Positions 43,142 to 50,318 of a stretch of 64,000 bases of DNA are shown one piece after another. This stretch comes from Paenibacillus kobensis NBRC 15729 (GTDB taxonomy: Bacteria > Bacillota > Bacilli > Paenibacillales > Paenibacillaceae). The position numbers and the translations under genes were made by a program. The stretch lies in assembly GCF_004000825.1 (NCBI RefSeq), contig NZ_BILZ01000025.1, positions 19,062 through 83,061 of the forward strand. Direction: 5' to 3'. Under the pieces are notes generated by a model that ran no database searches, was not told the origin of the DNA, and worked only from the letters and a program-made list of their open reading frames with translations. The number at the start of each line of letters is the position of its first letter. The first letter of the stretch is position 1.

Positions 43142-43170
43142 TTACCTTTCCTTAGTACATATGTTACAAT
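43142..43170 (+). promoter_or_regulatory. Promoter of the YodB-like gene
   Basis: TTACCT (43142-43147) and TACAAT (43165-43170), 17 bp apart, 25 bp ahead of the start codon. Confidence 0.5.
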
Positions 43171-43195
43171 AGACGTCAGAGAAGGGGTGATACGG

Positions 43196-43504
43196 TTGGA
43201 TTACTCAAAGATGTGCCCGAAATATGAATCCGCCGCCGAACTGCTCGGCAAGAAATGGACAGGCCTGATCATTCGGGTGCTGCTGGGCGGACCGAAACGA
43301 TTCAAAGAAATGAAGGAACAGATTCCAGACATGAGCGATAAGATGCTGACCGACCGCATGAAGGAGCTTGAAGCCATCGCAATCGTGAAGCGCAACGTGT
43401 ATCCGGAAATGCCGGTTCGAATCGAATATGAGCTGACGGATAAGGGCCGCGATCTCGAGCCCGTCATCCTGTCTATTCAAAATTGGGGAGAAAGATGGAT
43501 GTAG
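43196..43504 (+). CDS. HxlR/DUF24 redox-sensing repressor (YodB/CatR-like)
   Basis: Winged-helix repressor of 102 residues. The start MDYSKMCPKYESAAELLGKKW aligns closely with Bacillus YodB (MCPKMESAFSLLGKRW), including the single redox-active Cys near the N-terminus (Cys7 here). In YodB/CatR this Cys reacts with quinones or diamide and releases DNA. TTG at 43196 is preferred as start because AAGGGGTG lies 7 nt upstream; GTG at 43187 is the alternative. It is divergent from doxX-pirin, its likely target. Confidence 0.87.
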   Translation: MDYSKMCPKYESAAELLGKKWTGLIIRVLLGGPKRFKEMKEQIPDMSDKMLTDRMKELEAIAIVKRNVYPEMPVRIEYELTDKGRDLEPVILSIQNWGERWM

Positions 43505-43537
43505 TCTTGTTCGCACACGAACATCCCTAAATATAAT

Positions 43538-43586
43538 AAGCCTGCAGCCGAAGCATGAATGATCATGCTTCGGCTGCAGGCTTTTT
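43538..43586 (+). terminator. Terminator of the YodB-like gene
   Basis: A long stem (AAGCCTGCAGCCGAAGCATGA with its complement) is followed by T5. It may also serve the convergent DUF3886 gene. Confidence 0.9.
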
Positions 43587-43622
43587 GAGTTAGCTCTGCT
43601 ATATGATGTGCGCGATTCGCGT

Positions 43623-43892
43623 TTATTTATGCTTTCGCCAATCCATGCTGCTGTTGTTCAGCAAGTATTCGAAGTCGTTGTCCCGCCGTTTCTGTTCCGC
43701 CTTCCGTTCTGTCTCCACCCGGATGCGCTGCTCTTCTTGGCGTTTCTCCTCCTCCGCTTTCATTTGCTCCTGCTGCTGCTTCAGCTTCTGCAGCACGTCC
43801 GCACCGAGCAAATCTTTCAGCGTAGCCGGCTTATCCGACTGTGACTGGGCTGCAGCTTGTTGCTGCCGTCCTTTATGTTGTTTGTTCGCCAT
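43623..43892 (-). CDS. DUF3886 (YqkE-like) protein
   Basis: An 89-residue, very charged, helical protein. A Gln-rich start is followed by TLKDLLGADVLQKLKQQQEQMKAEEEKRQEEQ, typical of the YqkE/DUF3886 family. Function unknown; high coiled-coil propensity. AAGGGGG 9 nt ahead of ATG. Same strand as the YjbR-like gene 140 bp upstream. Confidence 0.75.
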   Translation of the reverse strand: MANKQHKGRQQQAAAQSQSDKPATLKDLLGADVLQKLKQQQEQMKAEEEKRQEEQRIRVETERKAEQKRRDNDFEYLLNNSSMDWRKHK

Positions 43893-44031
43893 GTGTTTTA
43901 ATCCCCCTTGCTTTCATACGTGTTCTCGACTGACAAGGCCAATTCCCGCTGCGGGACCATTAGATCTCCATCCATCCGCACACTCGGCTCGGTAACAACC
44001 GCATGCCCCCTGCCGGACGCGAGATGCCTCG

Positions 44032-44391
44032 TTATGGCTGTACCAATGATGCGTTAAGCTCTTCTCTTTGGGCCTTCGTCAAGCTCTTGACGATCAGATC
44101 GTACGAATGGTCGATCATATCGTTCAGTTCATCCTCCGTTAACCCGGGAATGAACGACACCGTGTTCCAATGTTTCTTGTTCAGATGGTACCCCGGCTTC
44201 ACCGCCGGATTCTGTTCCCGTAGATTCAGCGCAATCTCCGGATCGCATTTGAGCGCTACGCTGCCCTCGGACAGCAGCGCGAACATTTTGCCGCATACCT
44301 TCGCCACGAACGGATCCGGCCCGAACGGATACGTCTCCTTCGCTCCCCGCTTGCTTAAACAATAGGTTCTCACCGACTCATAATTGATCAT
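44032..44391 (-). CDS. MmcQ/YjbR family protein
   Basis: A 119-residue cytosolic protein with the CyaY-like fold of the YjbR/MmcQ family. Signatures are KRGAKETYPFGPDP near the N-terminus, ALKCDPEIALNLREQ in the middle and HLNKKHWNTVSF. Members bind DNA in structural studies, but their role is unclear. GGAGG 10 nt ahead of ATG. It borders the repeat-rich non-coding stretch to the right. Confidence 0.87.
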   Translation of the reverse strand: MINYESVRTYCLSKRGAKETYPFGPDPFVAKVCGKMFALLSEGSVALKCDPEIALNLREQNPAVKPGYHLNKKHWNTVSFIPGLTEDELNDMIDHSYDLIVKSLTKAQREELNASLVQP

Positions 44392-44554
44392 CCGATCTCA
44401 ACCTCCACACGCTTCAGCGCCAACATCCACCTACTATGAGGTTACCATATCTCAACAATGAGCGTAAAGCCAAGACCGCCTTCTCCCCCACACCGCTGCA
44501 CTGGTCTTCTCCTCCTCTTTTCCCGGGAAATAAAGTTCGCCGCTTGCCTCTCCG

Positions 44555-44626
44555 GTATTCGGCACTCGTCTCTTCGTTGTATTCAGCTCACATCTCTTTG
44601 TTGTATTCAGCTCACATCTCTTCGTT
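44555..44626. repeat. 24-bp tandem repeat, three copies
   Basis: Units begin at 44555, 44579 and 44603, each starting GTATTC and ending TCTT(C/T)GTT. Copies 2 and 3 differ at one base; copy 1 has diverged more. A palindrome CGTTGTA-TTTTG-TACAACG (44623-44641) follows. Confidence 0.85.
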
Positions 44627-44795
44627 GTATTTTGTACAACGAGATTCGTCACTTGTCCCCCACACCTTCTGTTCATTGCACTTCATACATCGAAAAAACT
44701 CCTTCACGGCCATAATTGCTTTTTAACAGCGCAGTCTTCACCTAATCCCATTGCACAAACTACAACCAACCTCACTCAACTAGCAGAATTGCGCT

Positions 44796-44824
44796 CTTTT
44801 CATTGCATGAAGTGCAATGAAAAG
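44796..44824. repeat. Inverted repeat, 12-bp perfect arms
   Basis: CTTTTCATTGCA and TGCAATGAAAAG around a 5-nt loop (TGAAG). No T tract or neighbouring gene explains it. Confidence 0.75.
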
Positions 44825-44897
44825 CATGAATGAAAGTAACTTTATCAAAGCAACAGTCAAACAATTGACTTTGCACTCAAACTAACTTCTTCATTAG

Positions 44898-45144
44898 CAT
44901 TAGCCGAGTACACGTGAGTGGAACGAGGCATCCCCCTCCACCAGCGAGGCATGAGATGGTGCGGAGATGGTTTGGTTACCTGATTTGCATAAGGGGCCAG
45001 GAGAGCGGAGGGGCAGAACAATTCTGGAGAAGCGAAGCGGTCGCCTTTGATTTCGGATTCTTACCTATTCATGATCTTATATGATCAGAAGAATCCGAAA
45101 TCAACAGCGATCGTAAGAATGTTCTGTCCCGCAGCGGGAGTCGG
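44898..45144. repeat. Structured tandem repeat, copy 1 (247 bp)
   Basis: Begins CATTAGCCGAGTACACG and ends CCGCAGCGGGAGTCGG. It contains a 16-bp perfect hairpin (45047-45062 with 45089-45104) nested within outer complementary segments (CAGAACAATTCT with AGAATGTTCTG, and GCGGTCGC with GCGATCGT). About 85-90% identical to copy 2 outside the hairpin loop. Confidence 0.85.
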
Positions 45145-45196
45145 TTCATCTCAACATTCTCAGTATTGGTTCTTATCTACAGCGGGAGTTGACATT

Positions 45197-45442
45197 CATT
45201 AGCCGAGTTCACGTAAGTGAAACGAGGCCATCCCCCCACCAGCGAGGCATGAGATGGTGCGGAGACGGCTTGGTTTACTTGGTTTGCATAAGGGCCAGGA
45301 GAGCGGAGGGGCAGAACAATTCTGGAGAAGCGAAGCGGTCGCCTTTGTCCTCGGATTGTAACCGCTATGCGGTATTACACGTTCAGAACAATCCGAAGAC
45401 AACAGCGATCGTAAGAATGTTCTGTTCCGCAGCGGGAGTCGG
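45197..45442. repeat. Structured tandem repeat, copy 2 (246 bp)
   Basis: Second copy of the element at 44898. Its central hairpin (45345-45360 with 45387-45402) differs from copy 1 in both arms. At least three position pairs change together and keep pairing; one internal mismatch arises. The loop sequence is unrelated to copy 1. Confidence 0.85.
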
Positions 45443-45454
45443 CCTTTGCTCCAA

Positions 45455-45495
45455 TAAAAAAAACTGTCCCCGGCATGAGCCAGGGACAGTCTTTT
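45455..45495 (-). terminator. Terminator of sdhCAB
   Basis: On the minus strand GACTGTCCC pairs with GGGACAGT(T), followed by T8, 27 bp after the sdhB stop. Confidence 0.9.
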
Positions 45496-45521
45496 CAAGC
45501 TCCAACATATAGAATTTCAAT

Positions 45522-46286
45522 CTACATGCCGAGCCATTTCTTGAAGAGATGCTTAGTCGTATCCTTATTGATCGCCGCGATCGACGTCGTGAGCGGAATG
45601 CCTTTCGGGCATGCGCGCACGCAGTTCTGCGAGTTGCCGCAGCCTTCGATGCCGCCGTCTTCCATCAGTGCGTCGAGACGCTCTTCCTTGTGCATTTCGC
45701 CCGTTGGGTGCGTGTTGAACAGACGCGCCTGCGAGATCGCAGCCGGGCCGATGAAGCTGCTCCGGTCGTTCACGTTCGGGCACGACTCGAGGCATACGCC
45801 GCACGTCATGCATTTGGACAGCTCATATGCCCATTGACGCTTCGTCTCTGCCATACGCGGACCAGGACCGAGATCGTACGTGCCGTCGATCGGGATCCAA
45901 GCTTTAACGCGTTTCAGTGCGTTGAACATGCGCTCACGGTTAATGACAAGGTCACGTACAACCGGGAACGTGCGCATCGGCTCAAGGCGAATCGGCTGCT
46001 CGAGCTTGTCGATCAGCGCGCTGCACGCTTGGCGCGGCTTGCCGTTAATAACCATCGAGCAGGCTCCGCACACTTCCTCCAGACAGTTGGATTCCCAACA
46101 TACTGGAGCCGTGCTGCCGCCGTCCGATTTGGTCGGGTTGCGCTGAATTTCCATCAATGCGCTAATAACGTTCATATTGTTACGGTAAGGTACTTCGAAT
46201 TCTTCCGTGTACGGCGCCGCATCCGGGCCGTCCTGACGGGAGATTATCAGCTTCACCGTTTTGGCTGCTGCTGTCGTTTCCGCCAT
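45522..46286 (-). CDS. sdhB: Succinate dehydrogenase iron-sulfur subunit
   Basis: A 254-residue electron-transfer subunit. The N-terminal plant-type ferredoxin domain has CWESNCLEEVCGACSMVINGKPRQAC ([2Fe-2S] ligands). The C-terminal domain has CMTCGVCLESCPN and a later CVRACPKGIP for the [4Fe-4S] and [3Fe-4S] clusters. Passes electrons from SdhA to quinone at SdhC. AGGAGGG 7 nt ahead of ATG. Last gene of sdhCAB. Confidence 0.96.
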   Translation of the reverse strand: MAETTAAAKTVKLIISRQDGPDAAPYTEEFEVPYRNNMNVISALMEIQRNPTKSDGGSTAPVCWESNCLEEVCGACSMVINGKPRQACSALIDKLEQPIRLEPMRTFPVVRDLVINRERMFNALKRVKAWIPIDGTYDLGPGPRMAETKRQWAYELSKCMTCGVCLESCPNVNDRSSFIGPAAISQARLFNTHPTGEMHKEERLDALMEDGGIEGCGNSQNCVRACPKGIPLTTSIAAINKDTTKHLFKKWLGM

Positions 46287-46309
46287 CGTCGTTTCCCTCC
46301 TAAAGGTTA

Positions 46310-48055
46310 TTACTTATTGCTCGAGTAGTCGCGTTTACGCGGCGCGATCAGCGACGTGTCGACAGCGTCGTACGAAATTTGCGGGCCGTCTTTCGTCCAT
46401 TTCGCAATCGTCGTTTTCAAGAAGTCGTCGTCGTTGCGGTCCGGGAATTCCGGTTTGTAGTGCGCGCCGCGGCTTTCGTCACGCAGCAATGCGCCCAGCG
46501 TCATCGCTTCCGCGAGCTCGAACATATTCCACAATTGGCGCGTGAACGCAACGCCAGCGTTGTTCCAGCGGGCCGTATCGTTAATGTTGATGTTGTTGTA
46601 GCGTTGTTTCAGCTCTTTGATCTTGTCGATCGTCTGCTGCAGACGGTCATTGTAACGAACGACTGTCATGTTGTTCGTCATCCACTCGCCGAGCTCTTTA
46701 TGAAGCACGTAAGCATTCTCCGTACCGTTCATCTTCAGGATGCTTTCGTACGTCGCCGTGTGGCGTTTCACTTCACGCTCGAATACGGACGAAGCGATAT
46801 CTTCAGCCGATTTCTTCAGGCCTTTGATATACTCGACCGCTTTCGGTCCCGTCACCATACCGCCGTAGATAGCGGACAGGAGCGAGTTCGCACCGAGACG
46901 GTTCGCGCCATGATATTGGTATTCGCATTCGCCGCAAGCGAACAGACCCGGAACGTTCGTCATTTGGTTGTAGTCAACCCACATGCCGCCCATTGAGTAG
47001 TGTACCGCTGGGAAAATTTTCATCGGAAGCTTGCGCGGGTCGTCGCCGACAAACTTCTCGTAAATTTCGATGATGCCGCCGAGCTTAACGTCAAGCTCCT
47101 TCGGATCCTTGTGCGACAGGTCGAGGTATACCATGTTCTCGCCGTTGATGCCGAGCTTCTGGTCGACGCAGACGCTGAAAATTTCACGAGTTGCAATATC
47201 ACGCGGTACGAGGTTGCCGTATGCCGGATATTTCTCCTCAAGGAAGTACCAAGGCTTGCCGTCTTTGTACGTCCAGATACGTCCGCCTTCGCCGCGAGCC
47301 GATTCGGACATGAGGCGGTTTTTGTCGTCGCCCGGAATAGCCGTTGGGTGAATTTGGATCATCTCGCCGTTCGCGTAGTGAACGCCTTGCTGGTACACTG
47401 CACTTGCAGCCGTACCGGTGTTGATGACCGAGTTCGTCGTTTTGCCGAAAATGATGCCAGGGCCGCCCGTTGCAAGAATAACGGCGTCTGCACGCATCGT
47501 GTGAACTTCCATCGTACGCAGATCCTGCGCCGACACGCCGCGGCAATGGCCGTCGTCGTCCAATACCGCACCGAGGAACTCCCAGTGCTCGAACTTCGTA
47601 ACAAGGCCAGCTGTTTCCCAGCGGCGTACTTGCTCGTCCAGTGCATAAAGCAGCTGTTGGCCCGTCGTTGCGCCAGCGAATGCCGTACGGTGGTATTGCG
47701 TACCGCCGAAACGGCGGAAGTCAAGCAAGCCTTCCGGCGTGCGGCTGAACATAACGCCCATCCGGTCCATCAAGTGAATGATGCCAGGCGCTGCGTCGCA
47801 CATCGCTTTAACTGGCGGTTGATTCGCGAGGAAGTCGCCGCCGTATACCGTATCATCGAAGTGCTCCCATGGGGAGTCGCCTTCGCCTTTTGTATTAACC
47901 GCACCGTTGATGCCGCCTTGCGCGCATACGGAGTGGGAACGCTTTACAGGCACGAGCGAGAACAGGTCGACGTGAACGCCGGCCTCCGCTGCTTTAATCG
48001 TCGCCATCAGGCCGGCGAGGCCGCCGCCAACGACGATTACTTTATTTTTAGCCAT
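46310..48055 (-). CDS. sdhA: Succinate dehydrogenase flavoprotein subunit
   Basis: A 581-residue FAD-linked catalytic subunit. The dinucleotide-binding motif VVGGGLAGLMATIKAAEAG is at the N-terminus, the FAD-linking His in SHSVCAQGGINGAVN, and substrate residues in HPTAI and in HYSMGGMWVDYNQMT. Oxidises succinate to fumarate. GAAAGGAG ahead of ATG. Middle gene; of the Bacillus-type (menaquinone) group by size and gene order. Confidence 0.97.
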   Translation of the reverse strand: MAKNKVIVVGGGLAGLMATIKAAEAGVHVDLFSLVPVKRSHSVCAQGGINGAVNTKGEGDSPWEHFDDTVYGGDFLANQPPVKAMCDAAPGIIHLMDRMGVMFSRTPEGLLDFRRFGGTQYHRTAFAGATTGQQLLYALDEQVRRWETAGLVTKFEHWEFLGAVLDDDGHCRGVSAQDLRTMEVHTMRADAVILATGGPGIIFGKTTNSVINTGTAASAVYQQGVHYANGEMIQIHPTAIPGDDKNRLMSESARGEGGRIWTYKDGKPWYFLEEKYPAYGNLVPRDIATREIFSVCVDQKLGINGENMVYLDLSHKDPKELDVKLGGIIEIYEKFVGDDPRKLPMKIFPAVHYSMGGMWVDYNQMTNVPGLFACGECEYQYHGANRLGANSLLSAIYGGMVTGPKAVEYIKGLKKSAEDIASSVFEREVKRHTATYESILKMNGTENAYVLHKELGEWMTNNMTVVRYNDRLQQTIDKIKELKQRYNNININDTARWNNAGVAFTRQLWNMFELAEAMTLGALLRDESRGAHYKPEFPDRNDDDFLKTTIAKWTKDGPQISYDAVDTSLIAPRKRDYSSNK

Positions 48056-48095
48056 ATCGAATGCTCTCCTTTCGAGGGTCTGTTACAGGTCAGTT

Positions 48096-48767
48096 CTAGC
48101 CGATCGAAATCGCCGACGCTGCGGCGGATGCCGCTTCTTTGAAGTCATCGCCCGTGAATGCGACGATCGACAACATGAAGAGGACCGAAATAATGACGAA
48201 CAAGCCCATGCAGATCGCAGCCGATACACGCTGCGCGCGAGGACCTACCGTAATGCCCCAGCTGATCAGGAATGCCCAGAAGCCGTTGCTGAAGTGGAAC
48301 ACTGCAGACAGTACGCCGATGACGTACAATACAAGGCTAACCGGATGAGTGAAGATGTCGTGCATGTGCGCACCGAGTTCCTCATGCGTCAGATTGCCCA
48401 TCGCGACTTGAAAGCGCGTCTCGTACAGATGCCAGAAAATGAAAATGAACGTGATGACACCCGTTACGCGTTGCGCAACGAACGCCCAGTTGCGGCCGTA
48501 GCTGAAACGGCTCGTGTTAAAGTTCGATTGATATGCCATGTACAGACCATATACACCGTGGAACAGCAGCGGCAAGAATATGCCGAAGATTTCCAAGAAG
48601 TAGACGAGCGGCAGATCGTTCAGAAACTTAACGCTGTCGTTGAACCCTTGCGGTCCCGATTCATACGCAGAATAGTTCGTGATGGCATGCTCAATGATGA
48701 ACAAGCCGAGCGGAATAACCCCGAGCAGGGAGTGAAGCTTCCGCCAATGGTACGAGTTAGCTTTCAT
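48096..48767 (-). CDS. sdhC: Succinate dehydrogenase cytochrome b558 subunit
   Basis: A 223-residue membrane anchor with five helices (about 12-32, 55-78, 98-122, 145-170, 185-210) binding two haems. Histidines in SLLGVIPLGLFIIEHAITN, LLFHGVYG, FWHLYETR and VFHFSNGFW match the Bacillus SdhC pattern. First gene of the operon, transcribed from TTGACG-17-TACAAT. It delivers electrons to menaquinone, consistent with mqnC elsewhere in the window. Confidence 0.95.
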   Translation of the reverse strand: MKANSYHWRKLHSLLGVIPLGLFIIEHAITNYSAYESGPQGFNDSVKFLNDLPLVYFLEIFGIFLPLLFHGVYGLYMAYQSNFNTSRFSYGRNWAFVAQRVTGVITFIFIFWHLYETRFQVAMGNLTHEELGAHMHDIFTHPVSLVLYVIGVLSAVFHFSNGFWAFLISWGITVGPRAQRVSAAICMGLFVIISVLFMLSIVAFTGDDFKEAASAAASAISIG

Positions 48768-48863
48768 AAATTGTGCGTTCTCCTTTCCTGTCTTGCCCGT
48801 TTAATTGCGGTACGGCTTCCTTGTAAAGAAGCACCTTCCATTTCGTACAACAAAACATTCTCC

Positions 48864-48892
48864 ATTGTACTCCTGACCCCGTACAGCGTCAA
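48864..48892 (-). promoter_or_regulatory. Promoter of sdhCAB
   Basis: TTGACG (48887-48892) and TACAAT (48864-48869), 17 bp apart, about 97 bp upstream of the sdhC start. Confidence 0.65.
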
Positions 48893-48952
48893 CAAATGTC
48901 GACACAGCTTCGCCACATCTTCCATCCTACTCCTTTTCCGCTTATAATGGAA

Positions 48953-48980
48953 TTGCTTATTGTTGATAATTTCTTATAAC
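48953..48980 (+). promoter_or_regulatory. Promoter of the LysR gene divergent from sdhC
   Basis: TTGCTT (48953-48958) and TATAAC (48975-48980), 16 bp apart, 47 bp ahead of the ATG. Confidence 0.4.
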
Positions 48981-49026
48981 TTATTTGCATAAGGCTTCTG
49001 ACCAACTATTGTGGAGGGTTCCATAG

Positions 49027-49926
49027 ATGCTCGAAGATATGCTGGCATTCGCCGTTGTCGTGGAGCAATCAAGCATGAATAAAGCGTCGGCGCAGCTCAA
49101 CCTTTCCCAACCGGCGTTATCCAGGCGGATTGCGAAGCTCGAGGAAGAACTTGGAATCGAACTTTTTCGGCGTATCGGCAAGCGGCTCGAGCTGACGCGC
49201 GTCGGCCAACTGACCTACGAATATGCACTCGAACTGCGCACGCTCCATCAACGTTATTTGCACACCATATCTGGCTTCCGTTCGGATGGACCGACCGAGG
49301 TGACGATAGGCGCGAGCCTAACGACGCTTCAGACGACGCTGCCCGATTTCATTAAGTCACTGAACGAAAGCCATCCCGATCTCGACATCAAGGCCGTAAC
49401 CGGCAAGACGCACGAAATCGTATCGCTCGTCCGCGAACGCAAGGTCGACTTCGGCATCGTCGCTTCCCGCATCCAGGATGCACAGCTGCACTGCGTTCCG
49501 CTGTTCGATGACCATCTCGTGCTTGTTATGCCCCGCAACCAGTTTCTGACTGACCGAGGGCCGATGACGATCGACGAACTGAACGGCTTGCCGGTCATCC
49601 TGTTCACGAAGGGCACCTGGTACCGAACGCTTACAGACGAGATATTCAGCAAGTACGAGCTGGAGCCCGATGTCCGGATGGAGATCGACTCGTTCGAAGC
49701 GATCGTTCGGATTCTGTCGACAAGCCGGGCGGCAACCCTGCTCCCGCGCTCTTATGTAAGACAGCAGATGCTGGACGACAACGAACTAATCGTCTCACCG
49801 CTCCGGGAACTGGAGGAGACGAAGCGGACGACCTCCCTCATCTATGCGATGCCGTCAGGCTTAAGTCCGGCCGTCAAGCTGTGGGTCGACAGTCTGGCAG
49901 CCTCCTATCCTCGGCCAATGCCCTAA
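49027..49926 (+). CDS. LysR-family regulator divergent from sdhCAB
   Basis: LTTR of 299 residues. The DNA-binding domain is at the N-terminus (MLEDMLAFAVVVEQSSMNKASAQLNLSQPALSRRIAKLEEELG) and the effector domain covers about 90-295. GGAGGG 8 nt ahead of ATG. Its divergent placement suggests control of sdhCAB or of carbon flow, in the manner of CcpC/CitR (inference). No effector can be deduced. A GC-rich hairpin without a U tract follows the stop. Confidence 0.88.
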   Translation: MLEDMLAFAVVVEQSSMNKASAQLNLSQPALSRRIAKLEEELGIELFRRIGKRLELTRVGQLTYEYALELRTLHQRYLHTISGFRSDGPTEVTIGASLTTLQTTLPDFIKSLNESHPDLDIKAVTGKTHEIVSLVRERKVDFGIVASRIQDAQLHCVPLFDDHLVLVMPRNQFLTDRGPMTIDELNGLPVILFTKGTWYRTLTDEIFSKYELEPDVRMEIDSFEAIVRILSTSRAATLLPRSYVRQQMLDDNELIVSPLRELEETKRTTSLIYAMPSGLSPAVKLWVDSLAASYPRPMP

Positions 49927-49966
49927 CATACGAGAGTTCCCTCCTATGGCGCAAAATATACGACAA

Positions 49967-49995
49967 GTCGCGGCTGCTCCGTCAGCAGCCGCGAC
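49967..49995. terminator. Hairpin after the LysR gene
   Basis: GTCGCGGCTGCT pairs with AGCAGCCGCGAC in a 12-bp stem. No clear U tract is present on either strand, so termination is likely but not certain. Confidence 0.5.
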
Positions 49996-50051
49996 CTATG
50001 TATCGTTGTCACTTTCTATTATGATACAGCGCAGCTAACTCCATGCGTATC

Positions 50052-50150
50052 TGCACATTTAAGCGTCCTCTGGAGACGTCTAATTGTCGATTCAACCGTT
50101 CACACGGCTTTTCCGTGTCCTCCAGAGACTCTTATGCACCTTCCGCTCCT
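50052..50150. repeat. About 100-bp tandem repeat, copy 1
   Basis: Begins TGCACATTTAAGCG and ends CACCTTCCGCTCCT. The complementary segments TCTGGAGAC and GTCCTCCAGA can fold it into a hairpin. Non-coding spacer between the LysR and antiporter genes. Confidence 0.8.
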
Positions 50151-50165
50151 CATCCAACCGGTTGG

Positions 50166-50265
50166 TGCACATTTAAGCGCCTTCTGGAGACATCTAATTG
50201 TCAATTCAGTCGATCACACCGCCTTTAAGCGTCCTCCAGAGACTCTTATTGCACCTTCCGCTCCT
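50166..50265. repeat. About 100-bp tandem repeat, copy 2
   Basis: Second copy, 114 bp downstream, same borders and the same self-complementary TCTGGAGAC/GTCCTCCAGA pair; the central portion is diverged. Confidence 0.8.
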
Positions 50266-50267
50266 AT

Positions 50268-50304
50268 TAATAAAACAAGCCTCGCTTCCAGCAGCGGGGC
50301 TTGT
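50268..50304 (-). terminator. Terminator of the antiporter gene
   Basis: On the minus strand ACAAGCCCCGCT pairs with AGCGAGGCTTGT, followed by TTTATT, 15 bp after the stop. Confidence 0.85.
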
Positions 50305-50318
50305 CAGTTCTACACCTC

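Larger units (their letters stand above)
44392..45454. other. Repeat-rich non-coding stretch
   Basis: Over 1 kb without a supported gene between the YjbR gene and sdhB. It contains a 24-bp triplicate repeat, a CGTTGTA palindrome, a 12-bp-arm inverted repeat and two tandem about 247-bp structured repeats, each listed separately. Short open frames within it are repeat translations. Confidence 0.7.

Noticed and set aside
44452..44676. Minus-strand frame with repeated NTTKRCEL octapeptide
   Set aside because: The octapeptide is only the translation of the 24-bp tandem repeat; no start signals or conserved features.
44898..45442. Possible CRISPR array or type III RNA antitoxin
   Set aside because: Only two long copies, no short spacers, no cas or toxin gene nearby; the structure fits neither class.
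45189..45512. 107-codon plus-strand open frame across repeat copy 2
   Set aside because: It consists of repeat sequence, has no Shine-Dalgarno of note, and runs through the sdhB terminator.
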